Origin: Clostridia bacterium
Lineage (GTDB): Bacteria; Bacillota; Clostridia; Christensenellales; Aristaeellaceae
DNA: 64,000 bases
Assembly (NCBI GenBank): GCA_017396845.1
Contig: JAFQKQ010000028.1
Coordinates: 1 to 64,000 of the forward strand
Direction: 5' to 3'
The notes under the pieces are model-generated. The model searched no databases. It was not told the DNA's origin and was given only the letters and a program-made list of their open reading frames with translations. Positions 43,528-52,510 of the stretch are shown one piece after another (the stretch's first letter is position 1; the number at the start of each line of letters is the position of its first letter). Position numbers and translations under genes: made by a program.

Positions 43528-44715
43528 CTATTTTGACGTCGTTTCGCCGATGCCTGTTTCCATTATGTATACAGAATCGTTGTAGCTTTGGATCATGGTT
43601 TTGTAGTCCTTATCGCTCATGCCCTTGGGCTTCGAGCTGAGATAGTCTGCTATGTTCATCACGCGGTATTCATAGTTTTTGTCGTTTGTTCCCGTCTTCC
43701 ATACCCAAACGGGCATATACCTTGGATTTTCGATTTCAAAGGATCCGTCTTCCTGTTCGCGGATGGTGAAATCGAATATGACGCCGCCGTCGCGGTATCT
43801 TTGGCGCTGATCGGAAAGGAAATTTCCGAGGGAATATACGCACAGCGTTTTCTGCTCCTCGCCGAACTGGTTCGTTCCCGTAAGGTATTCGGCGCGCTGC
43901 ACGGTGTGCGGATGTCCGCCGATGATTACGTCAACGCCGCACTCCACCAGTCTCTTGGCGTATGCAAGCTGGTTTCCGTCGGGCGTTCGATTGTATTCCT
44001 TTCCCCAGTGCATAAAGCATACGATGACCTCCGCGCCTTCGTCTCTCATGCGCCGCGCATCCTCGTACATATCGGAGTTGGATATTGCGTTTACGCCGAA
44101 GGCCATCGCGCGTTTGTCGAGGCCGCTGGCGCGGTCCATGGAATTCAGATATTGCGTGTAGTTGAGAAAACCGATTTGAATGCCGTTTACATTGAAGATG
44201 ACGGGCGTATCGCGCTCCTCCTGCGTGCGGTTTGCGCCTGTATGCAAAAATCCTGCGTTTTCCACGTTTTCGATGGTTGCGAGAAGTCCGTCGTACCAGC
44301 CGTCCAGCATATGGTTGTTGGAGAGCGTGAGCATATCAACGCCTGAACTGCGAAGCGGGGTAAGCAGGCTTTCCGGCGTTACGAACTGCGGATAGCCGGT
44401 GTACCTTCCGAATACTTCAATTCCGCCAAGGCACCCGTCTATGTTTGCCGCCGTCAGATCCGCATTCCCGATTTCATCCCATACATCCTGAAGCATGGGC
44501 GAAAAATCGTAACTGCCGGTTTCGCCGGATGCGCGTTCGGCGGAAAGGAAAACAGAGTCGTGAATTACGAAATCGCCCAGCGTGCGTATGGTTGCCGTTC
44601 GAAGGGGTGAAGCCAATGTGGGTTCGCGCCTGCGCTTGTTTTCGCAGATTCCCTGTGTAAGCAGAAGAGATGCAATCAGAAGAAAGGCTATGGAAACTGT
44701 GCGGAAGGTTTTCAT
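43528..44715 (-). CDS. CapA-family (PGA_cap) metallophosphatase-like protein
   Basis: A 395-residue secreted or membrane-anchored protein with a signal sequence (TVSIAFLLIASLLLTQGIC, where the final Cys may be lipidated). The PGA_cap domain has the family motifs TIRTLGDFVIHD (a variant of GDxM), NLTAANIDG-like DLTAANIDGCLGG, LSNNHMLDGWYDGLLATI, QIGFLNYTQYLN, VICFMHWGKEYN and IIGGHPHTVQRAEYL. In Bacillus CapA is needed for poly-gamma-glutamate export, but most homologues have unknown roles. It follows the transglutaminase-LRR gene by 47 bases on the same strand. Confidence 0.92.
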   Translation of the reverse strand: MKTFRTVSIAFLLIASLLLTQGICENKRRREPTLASPLRTATIRTLGDFVIHDSVFLSAERASGETGSYDFSPMLQDVWDEIGNADLTAANIDGCLGGIEVFGRYTGYPQFVTPESLLTPLRSSGVDMLTLSNNHMLDGWYDGLLATIENVENAGFLHTGANRTQEERDTPVIFNVNGIQIGFLNYTQYLNSMDRASGLDKRAMAFGVNAISNSDMYEDARRMRDEGAEVIVCFMHWGKEYNRTPDGNQLAYAKRLVECGVDVIIGGHPHTVQRAEYLTGTNQFGEEQKTLCVYSLGNFLSDQRQRYRDGGVIFDFTIREQEDGSFEIENPRYMPVWVWKTGTNDKNYEYRVMNIADYLSSKPKGMSDKDYKTMIQSYNDSVYIMETGIGETTSK

Positions 44716-44762
44716 GAAAAAGACCCCTTCTGTGAATACTGTTTTGCTGCGCGCAAGGCTTT

Positions 44763-46574
44763 TTACCTGTATCCCTCCGGAATGACGGCGTAGGGGAGAG
44801 ACAGAAGCTGCGCCTTTTCATGGGTTACAGATCCTTCGTATACGAGAAGTGTAACAAGGTCCGCGCCTTCAAAGGCGTCGTCGGCAATGGATATATCGCC
44901 TTCGGGCATCCAGATGATCAAAAGATGTTTGCAATCGGAAAATGCGCCGGATTCGATCTTTATAAGTCCTTCCGGGAGTATGACCTCTTCGGGAGAGGAT
45001 GCAGAAAACGCCTCGCCGGAAATGATGGTTGTATTCTTGGGAAGCGTAAGCGACTGACTGCTCCGCACGATGATCGTACATGCGGCGGGTGATGCGCCTG
45101 TACACTCTGCGGTGATCGTGCAGGCGCCGACGCCTGTTGCGGTGACTTGTCCGTTTTCGTCAACCTTGGCGACGCTTTCGTTTGAGCTTGCATATGTGAT
45201 TGAGATATTGTCCGGAGTCGGTGTGACGGTACAGGAAAGGGTATGGGAGGAATTGATTTCCATATCCAAAACGGCGCTGTCAAGCGTGATCTCCCGGCTG
45301 ATATCAAGGGGAATGTTCACAATGCTGCCATTATCCGAATATGATTCCGCTACATAAAGGCTCAGAGAATCTCCGCTGGGCGCTATATAGAATATGTGCT
45401 TTGTCCCGGTTTCCTCCTGATACTCCAGGCGCCTGTCTGTGCCGTCGTGAAGTACGGAGTACATGTTTCCGCACATGGCGTAATATAAGCGCTTGTTGGT
45501 TGCCCATACGGGATTGATGGATGAATAGTAGGGAATATATGCTTCGAAGGTGTAATCGTACACGGCGCCGGACTCGCCGGTTTTGAAATTGTAATATTGA
45601 ATGGAGCGCGCCATGGTGTCGCTCGTCGGACAGTAATATGCCGTATCGCCCAGCATGGGAATGACCTGCTCGATATTTTTCCAGAAAAAGCTGTCGTATT
45701 TGGTGCTTGTTGCTTTGATATCGCTCACCCAGTTGTAGTGACCGGCTTCGGCAATTCCCTGATCACTCAAAAGCAGGTTTGAGTGGCAGGCTCTAAGCGG
45801 CATATCGCTGATGGGATCGTTCCACGTTACATCCACATGGTACCAATAGCCGTCGAGCTTTACAAGGTTCCAGATATGATTCATGGCTTCGCTGCTCGTG
45901 TATGTGCATTCAATGCCCAATTCGTTCATAACGGCCAGATAAGCAAGGCAATAGGCGTTGCATACGCCCGTCTTGCTTTCAAACAGATTGATCGGGTAGC
46001 TGTTCTCATAATTCATATCGTATTCATATGTGCGGCAGAAGTGGTCGCTTACGCGCAGGATGCGCCCGATATCCGTGCTGGCGGAGGAGGCATAACGAAC
46101 GGCAGCCTGTACGTTTGCGTTGTAGATGATTCTTTTTTGATTGATTACATCAATGTCGGCCTGATTGTTGTATTCTTTTCCGTCGTTGTCTTCAATTTCG
46201 TATCGGTATACCGGATAAAAATGTGTGATATTTCCTATATCATCCTCCAGCCGCCAGTAACCGCCGGTAACATAAAACAGTTCCGGATGATGATTGAGCA
46301 TATTTTGATACATACCATAGAATACATCCGCGTCCAGATTCAGATCGGTAACATCGGTCTTATCATATGCATAGTTTTTCAGAAGCGGCATGATATACGC
46401 GTTGAACTCTGTTTGCGTTACGCTGACGCTTTTTCTGACGGCGGAAAATGAAGATGGGAACTCGCCCTCTGCAATCAGCTGCACGCGGTCATACAGCGGC
46501 TCCTCCTCGCAGAAAGAGCCGTATGCCAAAAGCATGGAAAACAGAGCTGCAAGTACGATAATTGCCTTTCGCAT
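44763..46574 (-). CDS. Secreted transglutaminase-like protein with Ig-like and LRR_5 domains
   Basis: A 603-residue secreted protein: signal peptide (MRKAIIVLAALFSMLLAYGSFCEEE), a helical region, and a transglutaminase-like fold with catalytic Cys in TGVCNAYCLAYLAVMNELGI, His in NHIWNLVKLDGYWYHVDVTW and Asp in the same strand. A Tyr-rich beta region follows, then a bacterial Ig-like domain (ASSNESVAKVDENGQVTATG) and a short LRR_5 block (EEVILPEGLIKIESGAFSDC). It could act as a peptidase or crosslinker at the surface. No sortase or S-layer anchor is visible. It is divergent from the LRR gene group that starts at 46839. Confidence 0.88.
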   Translation of the reverse strand: MRKAIIVLAALFSMLLAYGSFCEEEPLYDRVQLIAEGEFPSSFSAVRKSVSVTQTEFNAYIMPLLKNYAYDKTDVTDLNLDADVFYGMYQNMLNHHPELFYVTGGYWRLEDDIGNITHFYPVYRYEIEDNDGKEYNNQADIDVINQKRIIYNANVQAAVRYASSASTDIGRILRVSDHFCRTYEYDMNYENSYPINLFESKTGVCNAYCLAYLAVMNELGIECTYTSSEAMNHIWNLVKLDGYWYHVDVTWNDPISDMPLRACHSNLLLSDQGIAEAGHYNWVSDIKATSTKYDSFFWKNIEQVIPMLGDTAYYCPTSDTMARSIQYYNFKTGESGAVYDYTFEAYIPYYSSINPVWATNKRLYYAMCGNMYSVLHDGTDRRLEYQEETGTKHIFYIAPSGDSLSLYVAESYSDNGSIVNIPLDISREITLDSAVLDMEINSSHTLSCTVTPTPDNISITYASSNESVAKVDENGQVTATGVGACTITAECTGASPAACTIIVRSSQSLTLPKNTTIISGEAFSASSPEEVILPEGLIKIESGAFSDCKHLLIIWMPEGDISIADDAFEGADLVTLLVYEGSVTHEKAQLLSLPYAVIPEGYR

Positions 46575-46749
46575 GTGACATAATTCCCCCTGTTAAGCAG
46601 TCTGAATTGATAATATCACAGCGCGGCTGTTTTTCCAAGTGAGGAAACGTTATATTGTGTGTCAAAAATATCGTTCAAAAAAGGCGGCTTCCGCTTTTTC
46701 CGTGCGAGGCAGTGATTGTGGTAAGATTGGATTTTTTAGGAATGCTTTG

Positions 46750-46778
46750 TTGACTTCATTATTGCCTGATGATACAAT
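46750..46778 (+). promoter_or_regulatory. Promoter of the LRR surface-protein group
   Basis: TTGACT (46750-46755), a 17-base spacer and TACAAT (46773-46778). On the opposite strand a weaker TTGGAA-17-TATTAT lies near 46610-46640 for the transglutaminase gene. Confidence 0.7.
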
Positions 46779-46838
46779 AGCAATTATGATATTATTCGAA
46801 TATATACAATAAATACGGATTCGAAAGGGGTTTGCACT

Positions 46839-47474
46839 TTGAAGAAATTTAGAAAATTGATAGGAATTTTACTGATTGTATCGCTTATGGCGTTTGCCGC
46901 TGCCAATGCGGAGATAAGCGCGGCTCTTTCCTATGATTCTGAGAATCAGACGCTGAACATCCGCCTTTCGGGGCTCTGTGAGAACAGGGCGTATTCTCTG
47001 ATCGTACTTAAGGACGGAACGGATTTTGTCGAGGATAACGTTCAGCTGATCGATCTGGTCGATTCAAACGGATCGGGCGTAATCAACGCCGCGTTCATCA
47101 GCACCGGCGCGTTCGGCTGCACCGTGCTGGTCGGCGGCGTATTCGAAGAGGAAACTTCGCCCTATCATGCGGGAACAGTGGAAGAGGGCGAAATGGACGT
47201 GATGAATACGCCTTCAGCGCTTACCGTAATTTGCGAAGAGGCGTTTATGGGCAGTGCGTTTCAATATGTATACATCGGCGAAAATGTTGTTTCGATCGAA
47301 GACAGAGCCTTTCAGAACTGCACGGAGCTTGTGAAGGTATATATCCCCGACAGCGTGGAAACGTTCGGAGCGGATGTATTCTCGGGCTCTGAGAATGTGA
47401 CAATCGTATGCTCTGAGGGAAGCAGCGCCATGCAGTACGCCATAGACAATCATATTGCGTATGTGACGAAGTAG
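46839..47474 (+). CDS. Secreted LRR_5 protein, small
   Basis: A 211-residue secreted protein with signal peptide (LIGILLIVSLMAFAAANAE), a beta domain of about 90 residues (LNIRLSGLCENRAYSLIVLKDG), and one or two BspA-type leucine-rich repeats (LTVICEEAFMGSAFQYVYIGENVVSIEDRAFQNC). It ends SAMQYAIDNHIAYVTK, a common C-terminal capping motif of such proteins. Its start codon is TTG (46839), with GAAAGGGG upstream. It is the first of three collinear surface-protein genes. Confidence 0.8.
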   Translation: MKKFRKLIGILLIVSLMAFAAANAEISAALSYDSENQTLNIRLSGLCENRAYSLIVLKDGTDFVEDNVQLIDLVDSNGSGVINAAFISTGAFGCTVLVGGVFEEETSPYHAGTVEEGEMDVMNTPSALTVICEEAFMGSAFQYVYIGENVVSIEDRAFQNCTELVKVYIPDSVETFGADVFSGSENVTIVCSEGSSAMQYAIDNHIAYVTK

Positions 47475-47508
47475 GATAAAAGCAATATACGATTCGGAGG
47501 CGCGGGAT

Positions 47509-50500
47509 ATGAAAAGCAGGTGCTGTGTTTTTGTTTTATTGTTGATAGCTTTATTGATTGTGTTCGCGTATCCTGTATCTGCGGATACTGTCAGCAGCGG
47601 AAGCTGCGGAAGCGCTGCTGAATGGAGCCTTGATTCAAACGGGACGCTCACCATCAGCGGAAGCGGGGAAATCAAGGATTATTCTCTTGTATACAGTTCC
47701 GGCGGGTATATAACCGACGCGCCGTGGGGAAACTTTATCGGCAGCATCGGCAGCGTCGTTATCAAAGAGGGCATAACCGCTATCGGTGATTATGCGTTTT
47801 ATGGATGCAAAAGCATAAAATCCGTTACCCTGCCCGAAGGCCTTTCGGAGATCGGAGACAGTGCGTTTTATGGCTTGAGCGATATCGAGCTGCACGTTGA
47901 CAGCCTGGAGAGCTGGCTGAATATCGGAGAATTGGATTCCTGGTCTTCGCCGATCGGCGGGGGCGGAAGAATGTATGTAGACGGCAGGATGATGGAAGAG
48001 ATCGTAATACCGTCAAGCATTACCGATATCAAAGAATATGCATTCGAGGGTTTGGGCGGTATTAAGAGCATTCGCTTACATAAGAACATCAAATACATTG
48101 GCTGCGGCGCTTTCTGGACGGATAACGCCTTCGGCGAAGTGGATATATATATTGAGGATTTGTCCGCCTGGTGCAATGTTGAAATCGGCGGAAACGATGC
48201 CAATACGAGCCTGTACAGATCGACGCTGTTTACGGGCGGCGATTTTTATGTGAACGGACAGCTGCTTACGGATCTTGTTATCCCCAAGGATGTAACGCAC
48301 ATCGGAGATTTTCAGTTCTCGGCCTGTACGAGCCTCACGAGAGTAAAAATGCATAACGGCGTCACGTCCATCGGCGCAGGCGCGTTTTTCGAATGCAAAA
48401 ATCTTCAGAATATTGATATTGCGCACAGTGTTTCGTCTATCGGCAGATACGCCTTCTGCGATTGTGTAAGCCTTCAGGAAATTGAGATTCCGGTTCGAAC
48501 GACGACGCTGTCTGAAAATGTGTTTGAAAACTGCAAAGCGCTTACATCCGTTGAAATTCATGGAACGATGAGCACGATCGAGGATTCTGTGTTTGCCTAT
48601 TGCACGGGGCTTACAGAGATTGTCATCCCAAACAACGTAAAGACCATCGGAGATATGGTGTTTAGCGAGTGTTCAAAGCTGGTAAGAGCTACACTGCCGG
48701 CAGGAATAAATGAAATCCCCTACGGCATGTTTTCGGGCTGTACAAAGCTTGAGAATGTCAATATTCCTTCGTCTGTTGAAACGATCCGCCAATATGCGTT
48801 TTCGGAGTGCGAGTGGCTGACGGAATTGGTTTTGCCGGAAAGTGTACAGGCTATTGAAAGAGAAGCCTTCAGAGAGTGCGTTATGCTCCGGGATATCAAC
48901 ATTCCTTACGGCGTTAAAAAGCTTGAATATTACACTTTTGCCTATTGCGATAACCTGAGGACCCTTGATTTGCCCGGAAGCATTGGCTTGATTGACGAAT
49001 GCACATTTGTTCACTGCGATAATCTTACAATTACATTTTTAGGGTCTGCGCCGATTTTCCATGAAGAAGCGCTGGATTATGCGGATAATACCACGATTTA
49101 CTATTCGGAAAATGATCCCTCCTGGACAAAGGAGATCATGCTGGATTACGGCGGAACAAATACCGAGTGGGTTCCCTATGACGGCGCATACGCAGGAGCA
49201 AACCATTATACCGGTTCCTGCGGCTATAATGCCGTATGGACGCTGACGACGGACGGCGTTTTGACGATCAGCGGCACAGGAGACATGTATAACTACAATC
49301 GGGACACGCATTATGATGTTCCATGGAACGATTTTAAGGAAAACATAACGGCGCTTGTCATCGAAGAAGGTATTACCAATGTCGGAAGCTACATTTTTGC
49401 AGAAACGGTATATTCCAATAATGCGCTTAAGCGGGTGACCATTCCTTCCACTGTTTCCACTATAGGTTATAGTGCGTTCTTGAATTGCGCCGGCATTGAA
49501 AGTGTAACGATTTCTAACGGACTTACGTCCATTTCTGACAGCGCATTTGAAGGATGCTCACTGCTCGGCGGCATTGCGCTTCCTTCTACACTTACCGAAA
49601 TCGGAAGCAGAGCGTTTTATAAGTGCTCGAGCTTAACCTCCATCAGCATTCCCGAAGGCGTCGAGGCGCTTTTTAATGATACCTTTATGGAATGCGGTAA
49701 GCTTGAAACCGCAAATCTTCCGGATACACTTACGGAAATAGACCGTAATGTATTTAAAAACTGTTTAAGCCTTAAAAAAATCTATATCCCGGAGGGAATC
49801 AGTGAAATACCTGTAGGCTGTTTTTACGGATGCAAGTCTCTTGAATCGATCATTCTGCCAAGCAGCCTCATGTCAATTGAGCGCGAGGCCTTTGCGGGCA
49901 CAGCCCTAAAGGAACTGCGCTTTACCGGAGACGTTCCGTCGTTTACGTCGGATTCGTTCTCGGACGCAAAGACGACCGCCTATTATCCTGTATCGCTGGA
50001 AAGCTGGATCGGGATTGAGGAATGGAACCTTTCCTATACAGGCGGTGAGTTTACATGGAACGGCTATATTCCGTCCGATGTGGATATTCCTATCAGCCAG
50101 TGCTACATTGATCAGATCAGCGAAAAATTTACGTACACGGGAAGCGAAATTAAGCCTTCCGTATCGATAACCCTGAGAGGCTATACCCTGACGGAGGGTA
50201 AAGAATATACGCTCAGCTATCGAAACAATATCAATGCGGGCGCGGCGACGGCAATCATTACCGGAATAGGAGGCGTTTTTGGCAGCGCTGAGCGCACATT
50301 TACAATTGTGCCTGCAGAGCCTACGATTTACTTTGCCGATACGAATATCGAAAAGCAGCTGGGCGACGCATCGTTTATCAATCCCGTCACCTCAAACGGC
50401 GACGGAAAAACCGTGTATTATTCCAATAATACGGCTGTCGCATCCGTTGACAGTGCTACCGGACGCGTAACCATCCGCTCGGCCGGATCTGCGATCATTA

Positions 50501-52461
50501 CGGTGACGCTGTATGCGGGCAATAATTACACGGGCGGCTATGCAAATTACACGCTTACCGTAAACGGAGCGCCTGCTTCTTCGGATCTTATGCTGAACAG
50601 CTTAAGCTACAGCTTCAGCAACAGCCGCAGAGACTTCGGGTATTCCGGCAGCTACCGCATACCGCTTGAGCGATATCGCGAATTCTTCTCGGAAACGGTT
50701 GCGCGGCAGCTGTACAATACATACGGCAGATCATGGAACGGAAGCTGTTACGGAATGGCGGTTACAGCGGCTCTTTTCAATGTGGAGGGAAGCGGACTTA
50801 CCACCTCCATGTTCGGTAAGAGCTCTGTCGGCGCGCTGGGCGTGACCACCCACAGCGCTTCTCTTGGCATGAACGTTACCGAAATGATAGAAACGGCCTT
50901 TGTCGGCCAGTTTACGGACGTTTCCATGAACTCCAAGATGAGTAATGAAAACTTGAGCCGGCTCTGTGCGGAGGCGGAGAAGATTGCTTTTACAAAAAAA
51001 CCGCTATATGTTTCCGTTTCTGGCCCCAGCGGCGGACATGCGCTTCTTGCATACAAAATTGAAAAGGTTAACAGCAAAACCTCAAGATTGTATGTGTACG
51101 ACTGCAATTACCCAAAAACATCGCGTTATGTGACGCTGTATACGAATGCAAGCGGAGAATATACCGGCTGGTATTACTGCATCAATGATCGTATTGATGT
51201 TGGCTCCGCGTATTATGACTGGCATATCCGGTATATTCCGTATTCGGTATATCAGAGCGTATGGCAGGGAAGAAAGAGCGCGTCCTCTGCGAGAAATATG
51301 CTGATGCTTGAATCCGACAATTTTGAGATTCTGGATTACAGCGGAAACGTAGTTGCGCAAATGGAGAACGGGCGCTTTACAAGCAGCAGCAGATATATCT
51401 TTGAAGCGGAGATTCAGGATTCCTCAAACAGCGATACGAGTCTGATCTATCTGCCCAGCGACGTGTATGAGATCGTAAACTACGATGGCGGAACTCTGGA
51501 TGCGACCATGATGAACTGGTATCAGTCCGCCAATGTGTCTACCAGCGCGGATTCGATCATGTTTGCGGTTGTGGATGCGGATGAGAGCAACATGGTCTAC
51601 ATTGACGGCGCCGAGAGCGATACCTACAGCGTCACCATGAATTCGGAATTGGAATGCGCTGCAGGGTATGAGGAAATGCAGTTCTCGGGCTTTGGAAGCA
51701 CGGGAACGGTTGCGCTGGGATTAAAAAACGGCCAGATGACCCTGAGCAACTGCGACGGCGCGACTGTTTGGGTAAACGGAAGCCAGCTGGGCGGCGTGCC
51801 CGGCGAGATGACAAAGGATATCACTGCGTGCGATATACAGCTGGAATATAAATTCACAGGATACGACGGAAGCGCCAAAGAGCCGGAGGTGGATTTGATT
51901 CTGGACGGCTTTACACTGAAGAGGAACGTGGATTATACCGTTATCTATGTGGACAATGTTGAAATCGGCGTTGCCACCGTGGCCGCATACGGCATCGGCA
52001 GCTACAGCGGCTCGGTATTTGATACCTTTGAAATTTTGAAGGTTTCGCCCGATACCTGCATGAACGGTCACTACTTTAACCGCGGCGAGTTTACAAGCGA
52101 TGAAAGCGGCTACGGAAACGGCATAATGACCTATACCTGCACAATCTGCGGCTTCGTAAGCGTGGAAACCGTGCGCGGCTACGAATGCCGGCTCATCGAT
52201 TATGCGGATGAATTCGTTACCGTATCCTTTACAAACAATGCAGACGCCCTTCTTTCCGGAAAGCTGTGCATTGTGGCGTATGACGCGGCCGGGCAGATCG
52301 CAGGCTTCAGAGTATGCGACATATCCCTTAGTAAAGGAAATTCCTTCCGCACGGATGCGGATATGGAATACGGAAGGAAGGCCTCTTCCGTGAAGGTGTT
52401 TGTGCTTGATTCCGTTTCTTATGCGCCTTTGTTTGACGCATGGACGGCGAAGCTTGAATAA
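47509..52461 (+). CDS. Giant secreted LRR protein with putative cysteine peptidase domain, copy 1
   Basis: A 1650-residue protein. Signal peptide (VLLLIALLIVFAYPVSA); a GSCGSAAEWSLDSNGTLTISG module at about 29; about twenty BspA-type LRR_5 repeats (I..YAF..C..L..V.LPEG...I); the same module again at about 570; more LRRs; a MBG-like domain (about 865-935); an Ig-like Big_2 domain (about 937-1021); a papain-like region (about 1030-1258) with Cys1080 in WNGSCYGMA, His1177 in GGHALLAYK and Asp1198 in YVYDCNYP. A beta region, a second MBG-like unit and a C-terminal C-NGH ... TCTICG motif at about 1517-1545 (possible zinc site) follow. No anchor is seen. The peptidase assignment rests on the residue triad and is inference. 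Confidence 0.82.
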   Translation: MKSRCCVFVLLLIALLIVFAYPVSADTVSSGSCGSAAEWSLDSNGTLTISGSGEIKDYSLVYSSGGYITDAPWGNFIGSIGSVVIKEGITAIGDYAFYGCKSIKSVTLPEGLSEIGDSAFYGLSDIELHVDSLESWLNIGELDSWSSPIGGGGRMYVDGRMMEEIVIPSSITDIKEYAFEGLGGIKSIRLHKNIKYIGCGAFWTDNAFGEVDIYIEDLSAWCNVEIGGNDANTSLYRSTLFTGGDFYVNGQLLTDLVIPKDVTHIGDFQFSACTSLTRVKMHNGVTSIGAGAFFECKNLQNIDIAHSVSSIGRYAFCDCVSLQEIEIPVRTTTLSENVFENCKALTSVEIHGTMSTIEDSVFAYCTGLTEIVIPNNVKTIGDMVFSECSKLVRATLPAGINEIPYGMFSGCTKLENVNIPSSVETIRQYAFSECEWLTELVLPESVQAIEREAFRECVMLRDINIPYGVKKLEYYTFAYCDNLRTLDLPGSIGLIDECTFVHCDNLTITFLGSAPIFHEEALDYADNTTIYYSENDPSWTKEIMLDYGGTNTEWVPYDGAYAGANHYTGSCGYNAVWTLTTDGVLTISGTGDMYNYNRDTHYDVPWNDFKENITALVIEEGITNVGSYIFAETVYSNNALKRVTIPSTVSTIGYSAFLNCAGIESVTISNGLTSISDSAFEGCSLLGGIALPSTLTEIGSRAFYKCSSLTSISIPEGVEALFNDTFMECGKLETANLPDTLTEIDRNVFKNCLSLKKIYIPEGISEIPVGCFYGCKSLESIILPSSLMSIEREAFAGTALKELRFTGDVPSFTSDSFSDAKTTAYYPVSLESWIGIEEWNLSYTGGEFTWNGYIPSDVDIPISQCYIDQISEKFTYTGSEIKPSVSITLRGYTLTEGKEYTLSYRNNINAGAATAIITGIGGVFGSAERTFTIVPAEPTIYFADTNIEKQLGDASFINPVTSNGDGKTVYYSNNTAVASVDSATGRVTIRSAGSAIITVTLYAGNNYTGGYANYTLTVNGAPASSDLMLNSLSYSFSNSRRDFGYSGSYRIPLERYREFFSETVARQLYNTYGRSWNGSCYGMAVTAALFNVEGSGLTTSMFGKSSVGALGVTTHSASLGMNVTEMIETAFVGQFTDVSMNSKMSNENLSRLCAEAEKIAFTKKPLYVSVSGPSGGHALLAYKIEKVNSKTSRLYVYDCNYPKTSRYVTLYTNASGEYTGWYYCINDRIDVGSAYYDWHIRYIPYSVYQSVWQGRKSASSARNMLMLESDNFEILDYSGNVVAQMENGRFTSSSRYIFEAEIQDSSNSDTSLIYLPSDVYEIVNYDGGTLDATMMNWYQSANVSTSADSIMFAVVDADESNMVYIDGAESDTYSVTMNSELECAAGYEEMQFSGFGSTGTVALGLKNGQMTLSNCDGATVWVNGSQLGGVPGEMTKDITACDIQLEYKFTGYDGSAKEPEVDLILDGFTLKRNVDYTVIYVDNVEIGVATVAAYGIGSYSGSVFDTFEILKVSPDTCMNGHYFNRGEFTSDESGYGNGIMTYTCTICGFVSVETVRGYECRLIDYADEFVTVSFTNNADALLSGKLCIVAYDAAGQIAGFRVCDISLSKGNSFRTDADMEYGRKASSVKVFVLDSVSYAPLFDAWTAKLE

Positions 52462-52510
52462 CGATAGGTTTTATTGCATGTAACCGTACATCCGACAGGA
52501 GGCATGGATT